Positions 1-8,158 of a stretch of DNA of 64,000 bases are shown piece after piece; position 1 is the stretch's first letter; each line of letters opens with the position of its first letter. The translations under genes were made by a program, and so were the position numbers. Source of the stretch: JBEKCP01 sp049509515 (GTDB lineage Bacteria > Planctomycetota > Planctomycetia > Pirellulales > Thermoguttaceae); the NCBI GenBank assembly GCA_049509515.1, contig JBEKZV010000008.1, positions 1 to 64,000 of the forward strand. The letters run 5' to 3'. A model generated the notes under the pieces. The model saw nothing but the letters and a program-made list of their open reading frames with translations. It had not been told where the DNA came from and made no database searches.

Positions 1-173
1 GGGCGGGCAGGGGGCGTGTCTTTCTCGCACCCATGGGCTGTCCTCCACAAGTTCGTGTGCTGACAACCCACGATACCACACCGCCGAAAACCCTTCACAC
101 ACACCTGCCGGAAGGACACAATCGGGCCAGCCGTTCGGCTATGCTGGCCTCGACGCGGAAGGCGGACGGAAGC

Positions 174-411
174 GGGTGGTGGGCAGTGGGCAGTGGGCGG
201 TGGGCAGTGGTCGCTGGGCAGTGGCGCTGGCCTCGCCCCTGTCGTTTGTCACCCGGCGTGGACGCCACTCGCCCCTCGCCACTCGCCACTCGCCACTCGC
301 CACTCGCCACTCGCCACTCGTCACTCGCCACTCGTCACCCGCCACTCGTCACCCGCCACTCGCCACTCGCCACTCGCCACTCGCCACAAGACCCAAGACC
401 CAAGGCCCAAG
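174..411. repeat. Compound heptanucleotide repeat array
   Basis: Three adjacent arrays, all with a 7-bp period. GGGCAGT-type units lie at about 174-226, CACTCGC-type units (roughly 16 copies with CGTCACC variants) at about 265-388, and AAGACCC/AAGGCCC units at about 386-411. The arrays run up to the start codon of the HTH gene at 421. Positions 1-173 show no gene I can support. The arrays are head-to-tail without unique spacers, so they are not a CRISPR. Confidence 0.9.
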
Positions 412-420
412 CCGCCACCC

Positions 421-1263
421 ATGCCCGACGCACCCAAACGTCGCGGACGCCCCGCCTCGCTCGACGAGGAAAAGCGGGCCCAAATCGTGGCCCTGCTGGC
501 CAACGGCAGCAGCCGCCGCGTAGCCACGACCATCGTCGGCTGCTCCCCCAGCACCCTCACCCGCACCGCGTCGCGCGACCCCACGTTCGCTGAACAACTC
601 GCCCGGGCCGAGCGCAACGTCGAGATCGAGGCCCTCCGCGCGATCCGCCACGCCGCCAAACTGCCGTGCTACTGGCGGGCCGCCGCCTGGATGCTCGAGC
701 GCCGCAACCCCGACGACTTCGCCCACCGCCCCCCGAAACAGTTCACCCGGGTCGAGGTCCTCCAAATCGTCTCGACCGTCTGCGAAATGCTCGTCGGCGA
801 CGTGCCCGAGGAAAACTGCCAGCGGGCCCAAGAGTACCTCGAGCGACTCATGCTCGATCTTCGCAGCGAACTGGCCAGTGCGGAGGGTGTTACCCCGGCG
901 GCCCTCGCTCCCCCGCCCGCGGAAGACCCGGCGGAGCAGGAAAAAGGGGACAGTCCCCATTTGTGCGAAGCACGCTCCGGGCCGTTCCGGCAAATGGGGA
1001 CTGTCCCCTTTTTCCCAAATCCGCCAGATGATGACGAGTCCGCCACGACAAACGCCATTATTGCAACACACCCTCCCATTTTGGGTACGAATTTCGCAAG
1101 TTTCGACACAGTTTCGTGCGTCGTATCTCAAGACTTGCAAACGAGTTGCGTATTTCCGCAACACGTACCTCACTTGTGGCATGAAGTTGCGGCAAACGCC
1201 GGAGAATTCAACACGCTTCCCGGGAACGACTTGCGAACGTGTTCCAGCGACGGAACTTTTTAG
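421..1263 (+). CDS. HTH-domain protein with repeat-derived C-terminal tail
   Basis: Predicted 280-residue protein. Residues ~1-155 are coherent: a basic GRP-type N-terminus (KRRGRPASLDEEKR), a helix-turn-helix-like stretch (about 20-50, with SSRRVATTIVGCSPSTL) and a helical region with conserved-looking Trp/Arg positions. It resembles homeodomain-like or terminase-small-subunit-like DNA-binding proteins common in planctomycetes; the function is unknown. The ATG at 421 was chosen because everything upstream is tandem repeat. From about residue 175 the frame reads through a 73-bp palindrome (941-1013) and then AT-richer intergenic-looking DNA, so the last ~105 residues are probably not ancestral. 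The original stop was likely lost when the repeat arrived. Confidence 0.6.
   Translation: MPDAPKRRGRPASLDEEKRAQIVALLANGSSRRVATTIVGCSPSTLTRTASRDPTFAEQLARAERNVEIEALRAIRHAAKLPCYWRAAAWMLERRNPDDFAHRPPKQFTRVEVLQIVSTVCEMLVGDVPEENCQRAQEYLERLMLDLRSELASAEGVTPAALAPPPAEDPAEQEKGDSPHLCEARSGPFRQMGTVPFFPNPPDDDESATTNAIIATHPPILGTNFASFDTVSCVVSQDLQTSCVFPQHVPHLWHEVAANAGEFNTLPGNDLRTCSSDGTF
941..1013. repeat. Palindromic repeat, 23-bp perfect arms (family A)
   Basis: Arms at 941-963 and 991-1013 are perfect reverse complements, built on AAAAAGGGGACAGTCCCC. The loop, running into the right arm, contains CTCCGGGCCGTTCCGGCAA (975-993). The same 19 bp occur in reverse orientation inside the palindrome at 48415-48502, whose stem is different. 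No transposase is present nearby. The shape is that of a REP/RAYT-type or MITE-like element. Confidence 0.85.
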
Positions 1264-1315
1264 ATGCGTCCAAGGGCGCTCCACAATTGCACAAATCGGA
1301 ACCGCCCCGGAGGTT

Positions 1316-1428
1316 GTAGGGTGGATCGACGGGCACCGGGCGCAGCCTGATCGGCATGGTCGGCGACCCCCACCAACGGTGATTTGGCGCCTTTTCTGGT
1401 GGGGCTCGCTTCGCTCGACCCACCCTAC
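1316..1428. repeat. Degenerate GTAGGGTGG...CCACCCTAC palindrome (family B)
   Basis: The outer ends are GTAGGGTGGATCGAC and GGTGGGGCTCGCTTCGCTCGACCCACCCTAC. The right arm matches the element at 34887-34969. The left arm is interrupted by a GGGCACC...CATGGTCGG hairpin module that also occurs inside other palindromes of the window. It sits between the end of the HTH gene and the convergent ABC permease gene. Confidence 0.75.
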
Positions 1429-1446
1429 ACATTGCGGCCGGGGCGG

Positions 1447-3213
1447 TCAGTACTCCAGCCGGCGGAAGGCCCGCAGGCCCATCCATAGCGGCAGGGCCGT
1501 GGCGGCTGCGCCCAAGAGCACGCTGAGGCAGGTCCCGCCAACGAGCCATACTTGCAGCCAGGGGCCCAGCGGCGAGAACTCCGGCAGGGGCCCGATCGGC
1601 TTGGCGGACTGCGCGACGAACTGGAAGTGGCAGGGCAGCGCCATCAGCCCGGCGATTGCCAGGATGTAGAGCGTCCCCAGGACGAGGTTCAACGTGCCGC
1701 CGAAGCCGGCAGCGATCCGTGCGGGCGACGGCTCGCGGAGGTTCGGCAGGCGGGCGCCCAGCCCCACCGCGATGCCCGAAAGCCCCAGCACCAGGATCGC
1801 GCAGGTCGCCTGGTGGGCGACGTGGATGCCGGGCGAGACCCGGAGGGTGACATCGCTCAGCAGCACCAGGAGGCAACTGGGCGGCCAGAGGCTGGCCACC
1901 GAGAACAGGAACTTGCTCCAGAGGATGGTCTCGCGCCGCACCGGCAGAAGGCTGAGGAACCACAGCCGCCGGCCTTCGAGGCTGATCATGGGGAAGACGA
2001 AGCGGGTGGTGAAGGTGGCCATCAGGAGTCCCAGTACGCACAGGTTCATGAAGCTGACCATGCTCACCCAGCCGGAGTAGTTCATGGCGGACTGGAAGGG
2101 ATGGACGTTGATCGAATACAGTCCCAGGAGCGTGAAGAGGATCAGGAACTGCGACCATTGCAGCGGATCGCGGCGAAAGAGGCGGAGGTCCTTCACCAGC
2201 ATCAGGCGGACGGCCCGCGGCAGCGGCGCCAGGACGGCGCCCAGCGCGACGTCCAGCCAGGCGAACCAGGGCCGGCGGCGGCCCCCGGCGGCGCTCGACA
2301 AGCGGCTGTAGGCGCGGCGGTACCGCCGCGCCGCCAGCCACACGGCCAGCTCGCGGCAGAACAGGGCATTGGCCACCAGCAGCGTGAGGAACAAGACCGC
2401 TTCGGACCATACCCCCCCCGCCGCCTCCAGCAGGCCGGCGCCCAGCCACCAGTTGGGCAGCAGCCGCTGCTCGGTGAGCTGCAGCCGCCCGAGCATGTCG
2501 CGAAACCAGCCGATGGTCATCAGGTCGCTTTCCGGCCGGATCAGGAAGCCGCCGACGAACCAGGCCAGGCCCGCCACCAGCGCCGCGCCGCCCAGCACCA
2601 CCACCAGCGCCCGCCGCGTCGGCACGCGGTACATCACTTCCAGGCACAGCATCGCTCCCACGCTGACGGGGATGTAGACGAAGGCCAGCAAGAGCGGCAC
2701 GAGCGCCGCGTAGTAATACCACGGCGCGGCGGCCACGATCCCGTAGGCCAGCAGCACTGGGCTTCCCAGGAGCAGGAACCCCCAACTGCTCAGCAGCACG
2801 GCCTCGTGGAACTTGTGCAGGAAGATCCGCTCCGCGCGGACCGGCAGCGTCAGGAGCAGCCCCACCTCGCGCGAGCGGAACAGCGACCCGTAGAGGATCA
2901 GGCTCGCGGAGAACAGCAGCATCAGCATCAGCCAGAGGAAGAACGTCGAGAACAGCGCGCGGACCACGTCCTCGTACATGGGGTGGGAGATCGTGGACCG
3001 CAGGAAGCCGAAGCCTTTGTAGCCCACCGCGAACAGCCCTCCCCAGAGCACCGCGCTGAGGCACAGCAGCATGCCCACCCGCAGCCGCGCCGCAGAAAAC
3101 GCCTGCCGCAGGAGGGTCCGCAGGATCCGCGCTTCCAGGCGGTGGAAGCTGCGGGCTTCGTCTTCGGCCGAGGGCAGAAGCGCCTGCGGCGGTAGGCTAG
3201 CAGGGAGCGTCAT
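1447..3213 (-). CDS. ABC exporter membrane protein
   Basis: 588-residue integral membrane protein with many hydrophobic segments in two similar halves (about 45-260 and 330-580). Each half contains a repeated loop of the type LP-V-RxExI-LxxK (TLPVRAERIFLHKF near 122; LLPVRRETILWSKF near 400). This pattern fits the 'putative ABC exporter' permease family (PF16962-like, fused-halves ABC-2 type). The start is the ATG at 3213. It lies downstream of an ABC ATPase and a membrane-anchored protein on the same strand, so the three genes probably encode one exporter. The substrate cannot be read from the sequence. Confidence 0.85.
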   Translation of the reverse strand: MTLPASLPPQALLPSAEDEARSFHRLEARILRTLLRQAFSAARLRVGMLLCLSAVLWGGLFAVGYKGFGFLRSTISHPMYEDVVRALFSTFFLWLMLMLLFSASLILYGSLFRSREVGLLLTLPVRAERIFLHKFHEAVLLSSWGFLLLGSPVLLAYGIVAAAPWYYYAALVPLLLAFVYIPVSVGAMLCLEVMYRVPTRRALVVVLGGAALVAGLAWFVGGFLIRPESDLMTIGWFRDMLGRLQLTEQRLLPNWWLGAGLLEAAGGVWSEAVLFLTLLVANALFCRELAVWLAARRYRRAYSRLSSAAGGRRRPWFAWLDVALGAVLAPLPRAVRLMLVKDLRLFRRDPLQWSQFLILFTLLGLYSINVHPFQSAMNYSGWVSMVSFMNLCVLGLLMATFTTRFVFPMISLEGRRLWFLSLLPVRRETILWSKFLFSVASLWPPSCLLVLLSDVTLRVSPGIHVAHQATCAILVLGLSGIAVGLGARLPNLREPSPARIAAGFGGTLNLVLGTLYILAIAGLMALPCHFQFVAQSAKPIGPLPEFSPLGPWLQVWLVGGTCLSVLLGAAATALPLWMGLRAFRRLEY

Positions 3214-3372
3214 GACTGGTGGGTAGTGGCCGCTGGGTCTTTGGTCTTAGGTCTTAGGTCTTGGGTCTTGGGCCTTTGGTCTTGGGGTGCGGAGCCGAAC
3301 CGAAGACCCAAAGCCCAAGACCTAAGACCTTCCGTCTTCATCCTTCATCCTTCATCCCTCATCCCTCACCCT
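3214..3372. repeat. Heptanucleotide arrays GGTCTTR and TTCATCC
   Basis: A GGTCTTA/GGTCTTG array at about 3234-3285 faces its reverse complement (AAGACCC units, about 3302-3330), giving a long potential hairpin. A TTCATCC array (3333-3372) follows and runs into the 3' end of the ABC ATPase gene, where it supplies the last codons. The whole interval separates the ATPase and permease genes of one operon. Confidence 0.9.
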
Positions 3373-4093
3373 TCGCCTTGGTCAGCTCGAGGAACAGCGG
3401 CTCCAGCGGGGCGGCGGGGGCGGCCAGCTCGCGGCGGAGGTCGGGCAGGGTCCCCAGGAACTGCAGCCGCCCCCGTTGCAGGACCCCGATCCGGTCCGCA
3501 ATTTCCTCGGCAATGCCCAGCGTGTGCGTCGACATCAGCACCGCGCCGCCCCCCGCGGCGTGCGACCGCAACAGGTCCTTCACCACCCGCACGCTCCACG
3601 GGTCCAGCCCTACCATCGGCTCGTCGACCACCAGCACCGCCGGGTCGTGGAGCAGGGCCGAGGCGAAAACCAGCCGCTGCTTCATCCCGTGCGAGTAGGT
3701 CTCCACCAGATCGCCCAGGAACCCGGCCAGATCGAAGCGTTCCGTCTCCCGGGCGATCCGCTGCCGCACCGTCGCGCGGTCCAGGCCGTGCATCTCCGCC
3801 GCAAACTCCAGGAACTCGCGGCCCGAGAGTTTTTCGTAGAGGAAGGGCTCCTCGGGCACGTAGCCGATGCTGCCGGCGGCGCGGCGCGGCTGGTCCACCA
3901 CGTCGCAGCCGCACACCCGAACCGTCCCCGCGTCCGGCCGCAAGAGCCCCACGAGCACGCGGATGGCCGTGGTCTTTCCCGCTCCGTTCGGGCCCAGCAG
4001 GGCACAGACCTCGCCGTGCCCCACGCAGAGCGTCAGGCCGCTGACGGCCACGATCTGCCCGTACCGCCGCGTGACGTTGTCGAACTGGATCAT
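3359..4093 (-). CDS. ABC transporter ATP-binding protein
   Basis: 244-residue ATPase of the ABC-2 exporter type. Walker A is GPNGAGKT at residues 34-41, the signature is YSHGMKQRL near 140, Walker B ends in VLVVDEP near 160, and the switch His is in STHTLG near 197. The YVPEEPFLYEKLSGREFLEF segment is typical of drug/lipid exporter ATPases. A GAAGAGG Shine-Dalgarno precedes the ATG. It lies between the membrane-anchored protein gene upstream and the permease gene downstream, all minus strand. The last residues (TKAKGEG) are encoded by a TTCATCC-type heptamer repeat. Confidence 0.93.
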   Translation of the reverse strand: MIQFDNVTRRYGQIVAVSGLTLCVGHGEVCALLGPNGAGKTTAIRVLVGLLRPDAGTVRVCGCDVVDQPRRAAGSIGYVPEEPFLYEKLSGREFLEFAAEMHGLDRATVRQRIARETERFDLAGFLGDLVETYSHGMKQRLVFASALLHDPAVLVVDEPMVGLDPWSVRVVKDLLRSHAAGGGAVLMSTHTLGIAEEIADRIGVLQRGRLQFLGTLPDLRRELAAPAAPLEPLFLELTKAKGEG

Positions 4094-4135
4094 GCAAGCC
4101 TCTTCAAGGTGCCACGTCCCGCGGCGTTCCCTCGC

Positions 4136-5182
4136 TCAAGTGCGGGGTTTGCGGGGCGCGGCTTCGGCGTCCCTCGCCCCCGGACGGACCTTCATCCCTG
4201 CTCCTTCATCCTTGGTCCTTTGTCCGTCGGCGTCCTTCGCCCCCGGGCGGGCCGGGACCCCGACATCCTGGCCGCCGACCATCTGCTCCAGCAATCGCAT
4301 GGCGTCTTCGTCGGACATGCGGTTGAACGTCAACTCGCCCCCCAAGGCATACAATCGCTGCCGCAGGACGGTGCCGTCCGGGCGGACCCACAGCCGGGTG
4401 CGGACGTTCTTCTCGTTGGCCGGTCCCTCGCCTTCCTCCGTACGGTAGACGACCACCCATGTCTCCTCGCTCCGCCCGTTCCAGACCAACGGCGCCTGCG
4501 ACTCCTCGACGCGCACCAGCAGGATCTCGATCGGGTGTCGCGGGTTGACGGCGTGCAGCGGGCTGTAGGACGGGACGGTCCAGTGTTGGCCCGCGTGGAG
4601 CGGCGGCAGCCGCATCTGCGGCGACAGGCTGTCGTTGAGTATGCCTTCCGACCACGGGATCTTCAGGTCGTTGACGTCGCCGGCGCCCCCGGGCAGGCGG
4701 AGGCTGACGGCCAACTGATTCCCCTCCACGGCCGCCCGCAGCCGAACCAGGCTCTGCCCCGGCATGGCCCGCAACGCCGAATCAAACTCCACAAGCCGCC
4801 CGAACGGGTCGAGCGTCACCACGCTCTCGGCCTCTACCCGCAGCCGGACGGAGGGCAGCCCGCCCAACGAGCCCAGCAGCCGCGACCATGCGGCCAGAAG
4901 CTCGTCCAGCGAGACGTGGTCGAAGCACAGCCGGCTGTGGACCTCCGTCATCTGGGTCGGCAGGCGGGTGATCGTGCTCACCGCCCAGCCCAGCGACCGC
5001 CCGTTCCAAGACATCCTCCAGCCGATGGGTGGCTCCGGGATGCCGGCCGGGCCCGAGAGAATCGCCTGATAGCCCGGCGGCTCGCCCTTGGCCATCCGCG
5101 GCACGACCTTCGTCTGCACCAGCCAACTCATCGCGGCCAGCCACAAGACGACCACTGCAAGAGTATACCAGCGACTGCTCAT
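4136..5182 (-). CDS. Membrane-anchored hypothetical protein, first gene of ABC operon
   Basis: Predicted 348 residues with one N-terminal transmembrane segment (YTLAVVVLWLAAMSWLVQTKVV) and a long extracytoplasmic domain of unrecognised family. It belongs to no enzyme family I know. It reads as the first gene of a minus-strand operon with an ABC ATPase and exporter permease, so it may be an accessory or substrate-contacting component (inference). I chose the ATG at 5182 next to the hydrophobic segment over the further ATG at 5209. The C-terminal ~40 residues are low complexity: they contain two copies of a PGARDAE/PGAKDAD unit and TTCATCC heptamers, suggesting a repeat-extended tail. Confidence 0.7.
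   Translation of the reverse strand: MSSRWYTLAVVVLWLAAMSWLVQTKVVPRMAKGEPPGYQAILSGPAGIPEPPIGWRMSWNGRSLGWAVSTITRLPTQMTEVHSRLCFDHVSLDELLAAWSRLLGSLGGLPSVRLRVEAESVVTLDPFGRLVEFDSALRAMPGQSLVRLRAAVEGNQLAVSLRLPGGAGDVNDLKIPWSEGILNDSLSPQMRLPPLHAGQHWTVPSYSPLHAVNPRHPIEILLVRVEESQAPLVWNGRSEETWVVVYRTEEGEGPANEKNVRTRLWVRPDGTVLRQRLYALGGELTFNRMSDEDAMRLLEQMVGGQDVGVPARPGAKDADGQRTKDEGAGMKVRPGARDAEAAPRKPRT
4165..4250. repeat. Heptamer array between two copies of a 24-bp unit, in a gene 3' end
   Basis: Two near-identical copies of CGGCGTCCYTCGCCCCCGG (about 4165-4188 and 4228-4250) bracket TTCATCC/TGGTCCT-type heptamers. The block lies inside the 3' end of the minus-strand membrane-anchored protein gene and stays in frame. 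Confidence 0.75.
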
Positions 5183-5398
5183 GGATCCGCGGCGCCCTCG
5201 GCGTGCCACCCCCCATTGTACACGGTCGGCGACGAGTGAACACGGGTGGCAGCTACAGGGCCTTCAACAAAGCCCGCTTTTTACCCATCCTCCCAGGCGG
5301 CAACAATCGGCATTGCAAGAAACGCCCGATTTGGGCATGATATGCGCTCCGCAGGTCAGGGATCCGGCCTGCGCGGTCTTCAGCAAGGAGGCAGAGCC

Positions 5399-6109
5399 GT
5401 GCGGCACTCATCGCGTTTGGTTTTGGCAGGGATTGCGGTGATTCTGTGGGCGGCCGTTGCCGGCTGCCAGCGGGGCGGCGACTCGCCTCCCGCCACCCCG
5501 GCGTCGGTGTCGGGCCCGGCAGGCGAGCCAGCCGCGGCGGGCCAGCAGGACCAGCCGGCCGTCTCGCCGCGCCGCCCCAGCCAAGACCCCCTGCACCCCG
5601 TCGTGGAAATCGACACGAGCCTGGGGAAAATCACCGTCCGGCTCGATGCCGAGAAGGCCCCGTTGACCGTCGGCAACTTCCTGGACTACGTTGCCGGCGG
5701 GCACTACGACCACACGATTTTCCACCAGGTGTCCAAGGAATACCCGAAGCTCATCCTCGGCGGTGCGTATACCCCGGAGCTGGTCGAGAAGAAGGCCGGA
5801 GTCGCCATCCGCAACGAGGCCGATAACGGTCTGCGGAACCGCCGCGGCACCATCGCCATGGCCCGCCGCCCCGACCACGAAGACTCCGCAACCTGCCACT
5901 TCTTTATCAATCTCTCGGACAACGAAGTCCTCGACTACAAGCAGCGGACCGCCCAAGGTTATGGCTATTGCGTCTTCGGCGAGGTGACCGGCGACGACTC
6001 GCTCGCCACGATAGATCGCATCGGGCAGGTCTCTACGCGGGACACCAAGCAGTTCGAGCGAATCCCGGCGGAAAGCGTGGAAATCAAGTCGATCCGCCGG
6101 AACAAGTAG
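5399..6109 (+). CDS. Lipoprotein peptidyl-prolyl cis-trans isomerase (cyclophilin type)
   Basis: 236-residue protein starting at a GTG preceded by AAGGAGG at 7-nt spacing. It has a lipoprotein signal (LVLAGIAVILWAAVAGC, lipobox AVAGC at about residue 28), then a Pro/Ala/Gln-rich linker to ~65 and a cyclophilin-like domain. Recognisable elements are VEIDTSLGKITVRLD, APLTVGNFLDYV, HYDHTIFHQV, GTIAMAR and CHFFINLSDN. It probably helps fold exported proteins at the outer face of a membrane. An in-frame ATG at 5246 was rejected because the extra 51 residues precede both the ribosome site and the signal peptide. Some typical active-site residues differ (HQV in place of HRV), so activity may be weak. 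Confidence 0.88.
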   Translation: MRHSSRLVLAGIAVILWAAVAGCQRGGDSPPATPASVSGPAGEPAAAGQQDQPAVSPRRPSQDPLHPVVEIDTSLGKITVRLDAEKAPLTVGNFLDYVAGGHYDHTIFHQVSKEYPKLILGGAYTPELVEKKAGVAIRNEADNGLRNRRGTIAMARRPDHEDSATCHFFINLSDNEVLDYKQRTAQGYGYCVFGEVTGDDSLATIDRIGQVSTRDTKQFERIPAESVEIKSIRRNK

Positions 6110-6297
6110 GACCCTTGCCCAATTCTGACCGGTTGCGCGCCACGCCCACCTCGTGCTAGCAGCGCCAGCATGGCACCGGCGACTATCTGTTCACCGCCCA
6201 CACGGCCTGCCCCAGATTGCTCATAATACGCAGCTATCCGCGTCCCGGACAGGTTCACATTGTGAGCAGGCAATTTGTTAAAACTGTGCGAGGCCGG

Positions 6298-6327
6298 TTG
6301 ACAATTCGGCCCTGAATCTGCCATAAT
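6298..6327 (+). promoter_or_regulatory. Putative sigma-70 promoter for zinc-ribbon gene
   Basis: TTGACA (6298-6303) and CATAAT (6322-6327) are separated by 18 bp, 54 bp before the ATG of the zinc-ribbon gene. The preceding 190 bp after the isomerase gene show no other feature. Confidence 0.5.
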
Positions 6328-6380
6328 GCCCCTGGCTATTCTGCCCGAGAAAGCGGCGACCGGTAAACGGAGAGACCGTC

Positions 6381-6614
6381 ATGTCCAGCCCTATCTACTT
6401 TGTGCAAGGTTGCCCGACATGTGGCCGGCGGCTCCAGATCCGGGTCGAGTATCTGGGCAGGAAGGTCGTCTGCCAGCACTGCCAAGGGACGCTCGTGGCG
6501 ATGGACCCGGCCAACGTCCGCGAGGGCTACGTCGATCACGGGAGCGCGCTGTTGCGTCGCGCGGACGCACTGCTCAACTGCGCTGCGATCCGCCATCCGC
6601 AGTCGCCCCGTTAA
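6381..6614 (+). CDS. Small zinc-ribbon protein
   Basis: 77 residues. The first half is a compact zinc-ribbon: CPTCG near residue 11 and CQHCQG near 32 provide four Cys ligands, with GRRLQIRVEYLGRKVVC between them, typical of small planctomycete zinc-ribbon proteins. The remainder has no recognised motif. A GGAGAGA Shine-Dalgarno lies just upstream and a good -35/-10 pair at 6298-6327. The gene converges on aroA, overlapping its 3' end by 4 bp. The function is unknown. Confidence 0.65.
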   Translation: MSSPIYFVQGCPTCGRRLQIRVEYLGRKVVCQHCQGTLVAMDPANVREGYVDHGSALLRRADALLNCAAIRHPQSPR

Positions 6615-8005
6615 CCCACTGCCAGCCCGTCAAGGTCCTCGAAGAAACCCGGATAAGTCTTGGCGGTGCAGCCGGGGTCGCGGATGATCACTCCGGGGAC
6701 GGCCAGTCCCACCAGGGCAAGACTCATGGCCATGCGGTGGTCGCCGTAGGTGTCGATCCCGGCGGCGTGGAGCGGCCGCGGCACGATCCGCAGCCCGTCG
6801 GCCCGTTCTTCCACCTCCGCCCCCAGCTTCCTGAGCTCGGTGGCCAGGGCCCGCAGCCGGTCGGTCTCCTTGTGCCGGATGTGCCCAACGTGGTTGATCG
6901 TCGTCGGCCCGCGGGCGAACAGGGCCACGGCCGCGAGCGTCTGTACGGTGTCGCTGATCGCGTTCATGTCGGCCTCGATGCCAACCAGCGGCCCGCCGGT
7001 CACGGTGATCGAGTCGGGGCCTTCTTCCACGCGGCAGCCCATCTGCTCGAGCAAGTCGCAGAAGGCCACATCGCCCTGGATGCTCCGCCGGGTGAGCCCC
7101 TCGACCGTGACGCTGCCCCCCGCGACGGCCGCGGCGGCGAAGAAATAGCTGGCGGCCGAGGCGTCGGGCTCAATCGCATAGCGGCAGCCGCGGTAAGCTG
7201 CCCCAACGGGGATCAGAAATGCCGGCGGCGGGACGAAGCCGGCCCCCGGCGTCGGACCGGGGGCACTAGGCGGCCGCGCATCAATTGCTCCCCTCTCCCC
7301 TGACCAACCTTCGGTCGGTGCCCGGAGAGGGGCTGGGGGTGAGGGGGCCGGCGATGGGAGCTTCACCCCGAACGCCGCCATCACGCCAAGCGTCATGGCC
7401 ACGTAGGGCCCCGAGACCAGCTCGCCGCGGATGGCCAGCTCCACCGGCTCTCGCGCATAGGGGGCGGCCATGAGCAATCCGCTGAGGTACTGGCTCGAAA
7501 TGCTGCCCGCCACCTCGGCGCGGCCGCCGCGGAGTCCCGCGGCGCGGACCACCACCGGCGGGCAGCCCGTGCCCAGCTCGCTCCGCGCCTCGACCCCCAG
7601 TTGCCCGAGGGCATCCAGGAGGTCCTGCACCGGCCGCTCGCGCATCCGTTGGTTGCCGTCCAGCCGGAACGTGCCGTGCCCCAATGCCGCCACCGCGGTC
7701 AGGAACCGCAGGGTCGTGCCGCTGTTGCCCACCATCAGGTCGGCCGAGGCCGCCGGCAGCCGGCCCCCGCAGCCCGCAATGCGGATCACCGCCTCCGCCG
7801 GGTCTTCCGCCACGGCGACGCCCAACTGCCGCAGCCCTTCGATCATCACCCGGGTGTCGTCGCTGGCCAGGGCCCCGGTCAAGAGCGACGGGCCATCGGC
7901 CAGGGCCGCGCAGACCATCGCCCGATTGGTAATGCTCTTCGAGCCGGGCGGCCGGATCCTGGCCCGCAGCGGCCCGCTGGGACGAATCTCTCGCGAATTG
8001 GTCAT
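6611..8005 (-). CDS. aroA: 3-phosphoshikimate 1-carboxyvinyltransferase (EPSP synthase)
   Basis: 464-residue EPSP synthase, sixth step of the shikimate pathway (shikimate-3-phosphate + PEP). Diagnostic motifs are PGSKSITNRA (~20), NSGTTLRFL (~95), GNQRMRERP (~118), the ISSQYLSGLLMAAPYA segment, AIEPDASAASYFFAAAA, and KETDRLRALATELRKLG with TYGDHRMAMSLAL near the end. The ATG at 8005 was preferred over an upstream in-frame ATG that adds 27 unrelated residues. Family members are ~430 residues. The excess is a Pro/Ala/Gly-rich insertion of about 45 residues just before AYRGCRYAIEPD, encoded by a dispersed CTCTCCCC...GGGGTGAGGG repeat at about 7288-7347. Confidence 0.95.
   Translation of the reverse strand: MTNSREIRPSGPLRARIRPPGSKSITNRAMVCAALADGPSLLTGALASDDTRVMIEGLRQLGVAVAEDPAEAVIRIAGCGGRLPAASADLMVGNSGTTLRFLTAVAALGHGTFRLDGNQRMRERPVQDLLDALGQLGVEARSELGTGCPPVVVRAAGLRGGRAEVAGSISSQYLSGLLMAAPYAREPVELAIRGELVSGPYVAMTLGVMAAFGVKLPSPAPSPPAPLRAPTEGWSGERGAIDARPPSAPGPTPGAGFVPPPAFLIPVGAAYRGCRYAIEPDASAASYFFAAAAVAGGSVTVEGLTRRSIQGDVAFCDLLEQMGCRVEEGPDSITVTGGPLVGIEADMNAISDTVQTLAAVALFARGPTTINHVGHIRHKETDRLRALATELRKLGAEVEERADGLRIVPRPLHAAGIDTYGDHRMAMSLALVGLAVPGVIIRDPGCTAKTYPGFFEDLDGLAVG
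7288..7347. repeat. CTCTCCC...GGGTGAGGG palindromic repeat inside aroA (family C)
   Basis: CCCCTCTCCCC and GGAGAGGGG arms flank a small CGACCGAAGGTTGGTCG-type hairpin and are followed by CTGGGGGTGAGGG. Relatives occur at 19628-19768, 23830-23869 and 43011-43050. Here the element lies in frame within the EPSP synthase gene. Confidence 0.75.
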
Positions 8006-8083
8006 CGTCGCTCCGGAATCCCTTTTGCCGGCCCCATTATATCGGGAAATCGTCACCCCGGTATCGCCCGGCCTTGCGCCTTC

Positions 8084-8149
8084 CACCTTCCACCTTCCGC
8101 CCTCATCCTTTATCCTTCATCCTTTATCCTTGCTCCTTCACCTCCCCGA
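8084..8149. repeat. Heptanucleotide array CTTCCAC/CTTTATC
   Basis: About nine 7-bp units of CTTCCAC, CTTCATC and CTTTATC type fill the space between the divergent aroA and PfkB genes, ending 9 bp before the kinase start codon. Confidence 0.85.
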
Positions 8150-8158
8150 GGCACTGCC

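Noticed and set aside
265..388. CACTCGC array considered as a CRISPR
   Set aside because: Units are contiguous 7-mers with no unique spacers and no cas genes.
1552..3195. 547-codon plus-strand frame opposite the ABC permease
   Set aside because: Gln/Arg/Glu-rich shadow of a membrane protein gene, no domain, no ribosome site.
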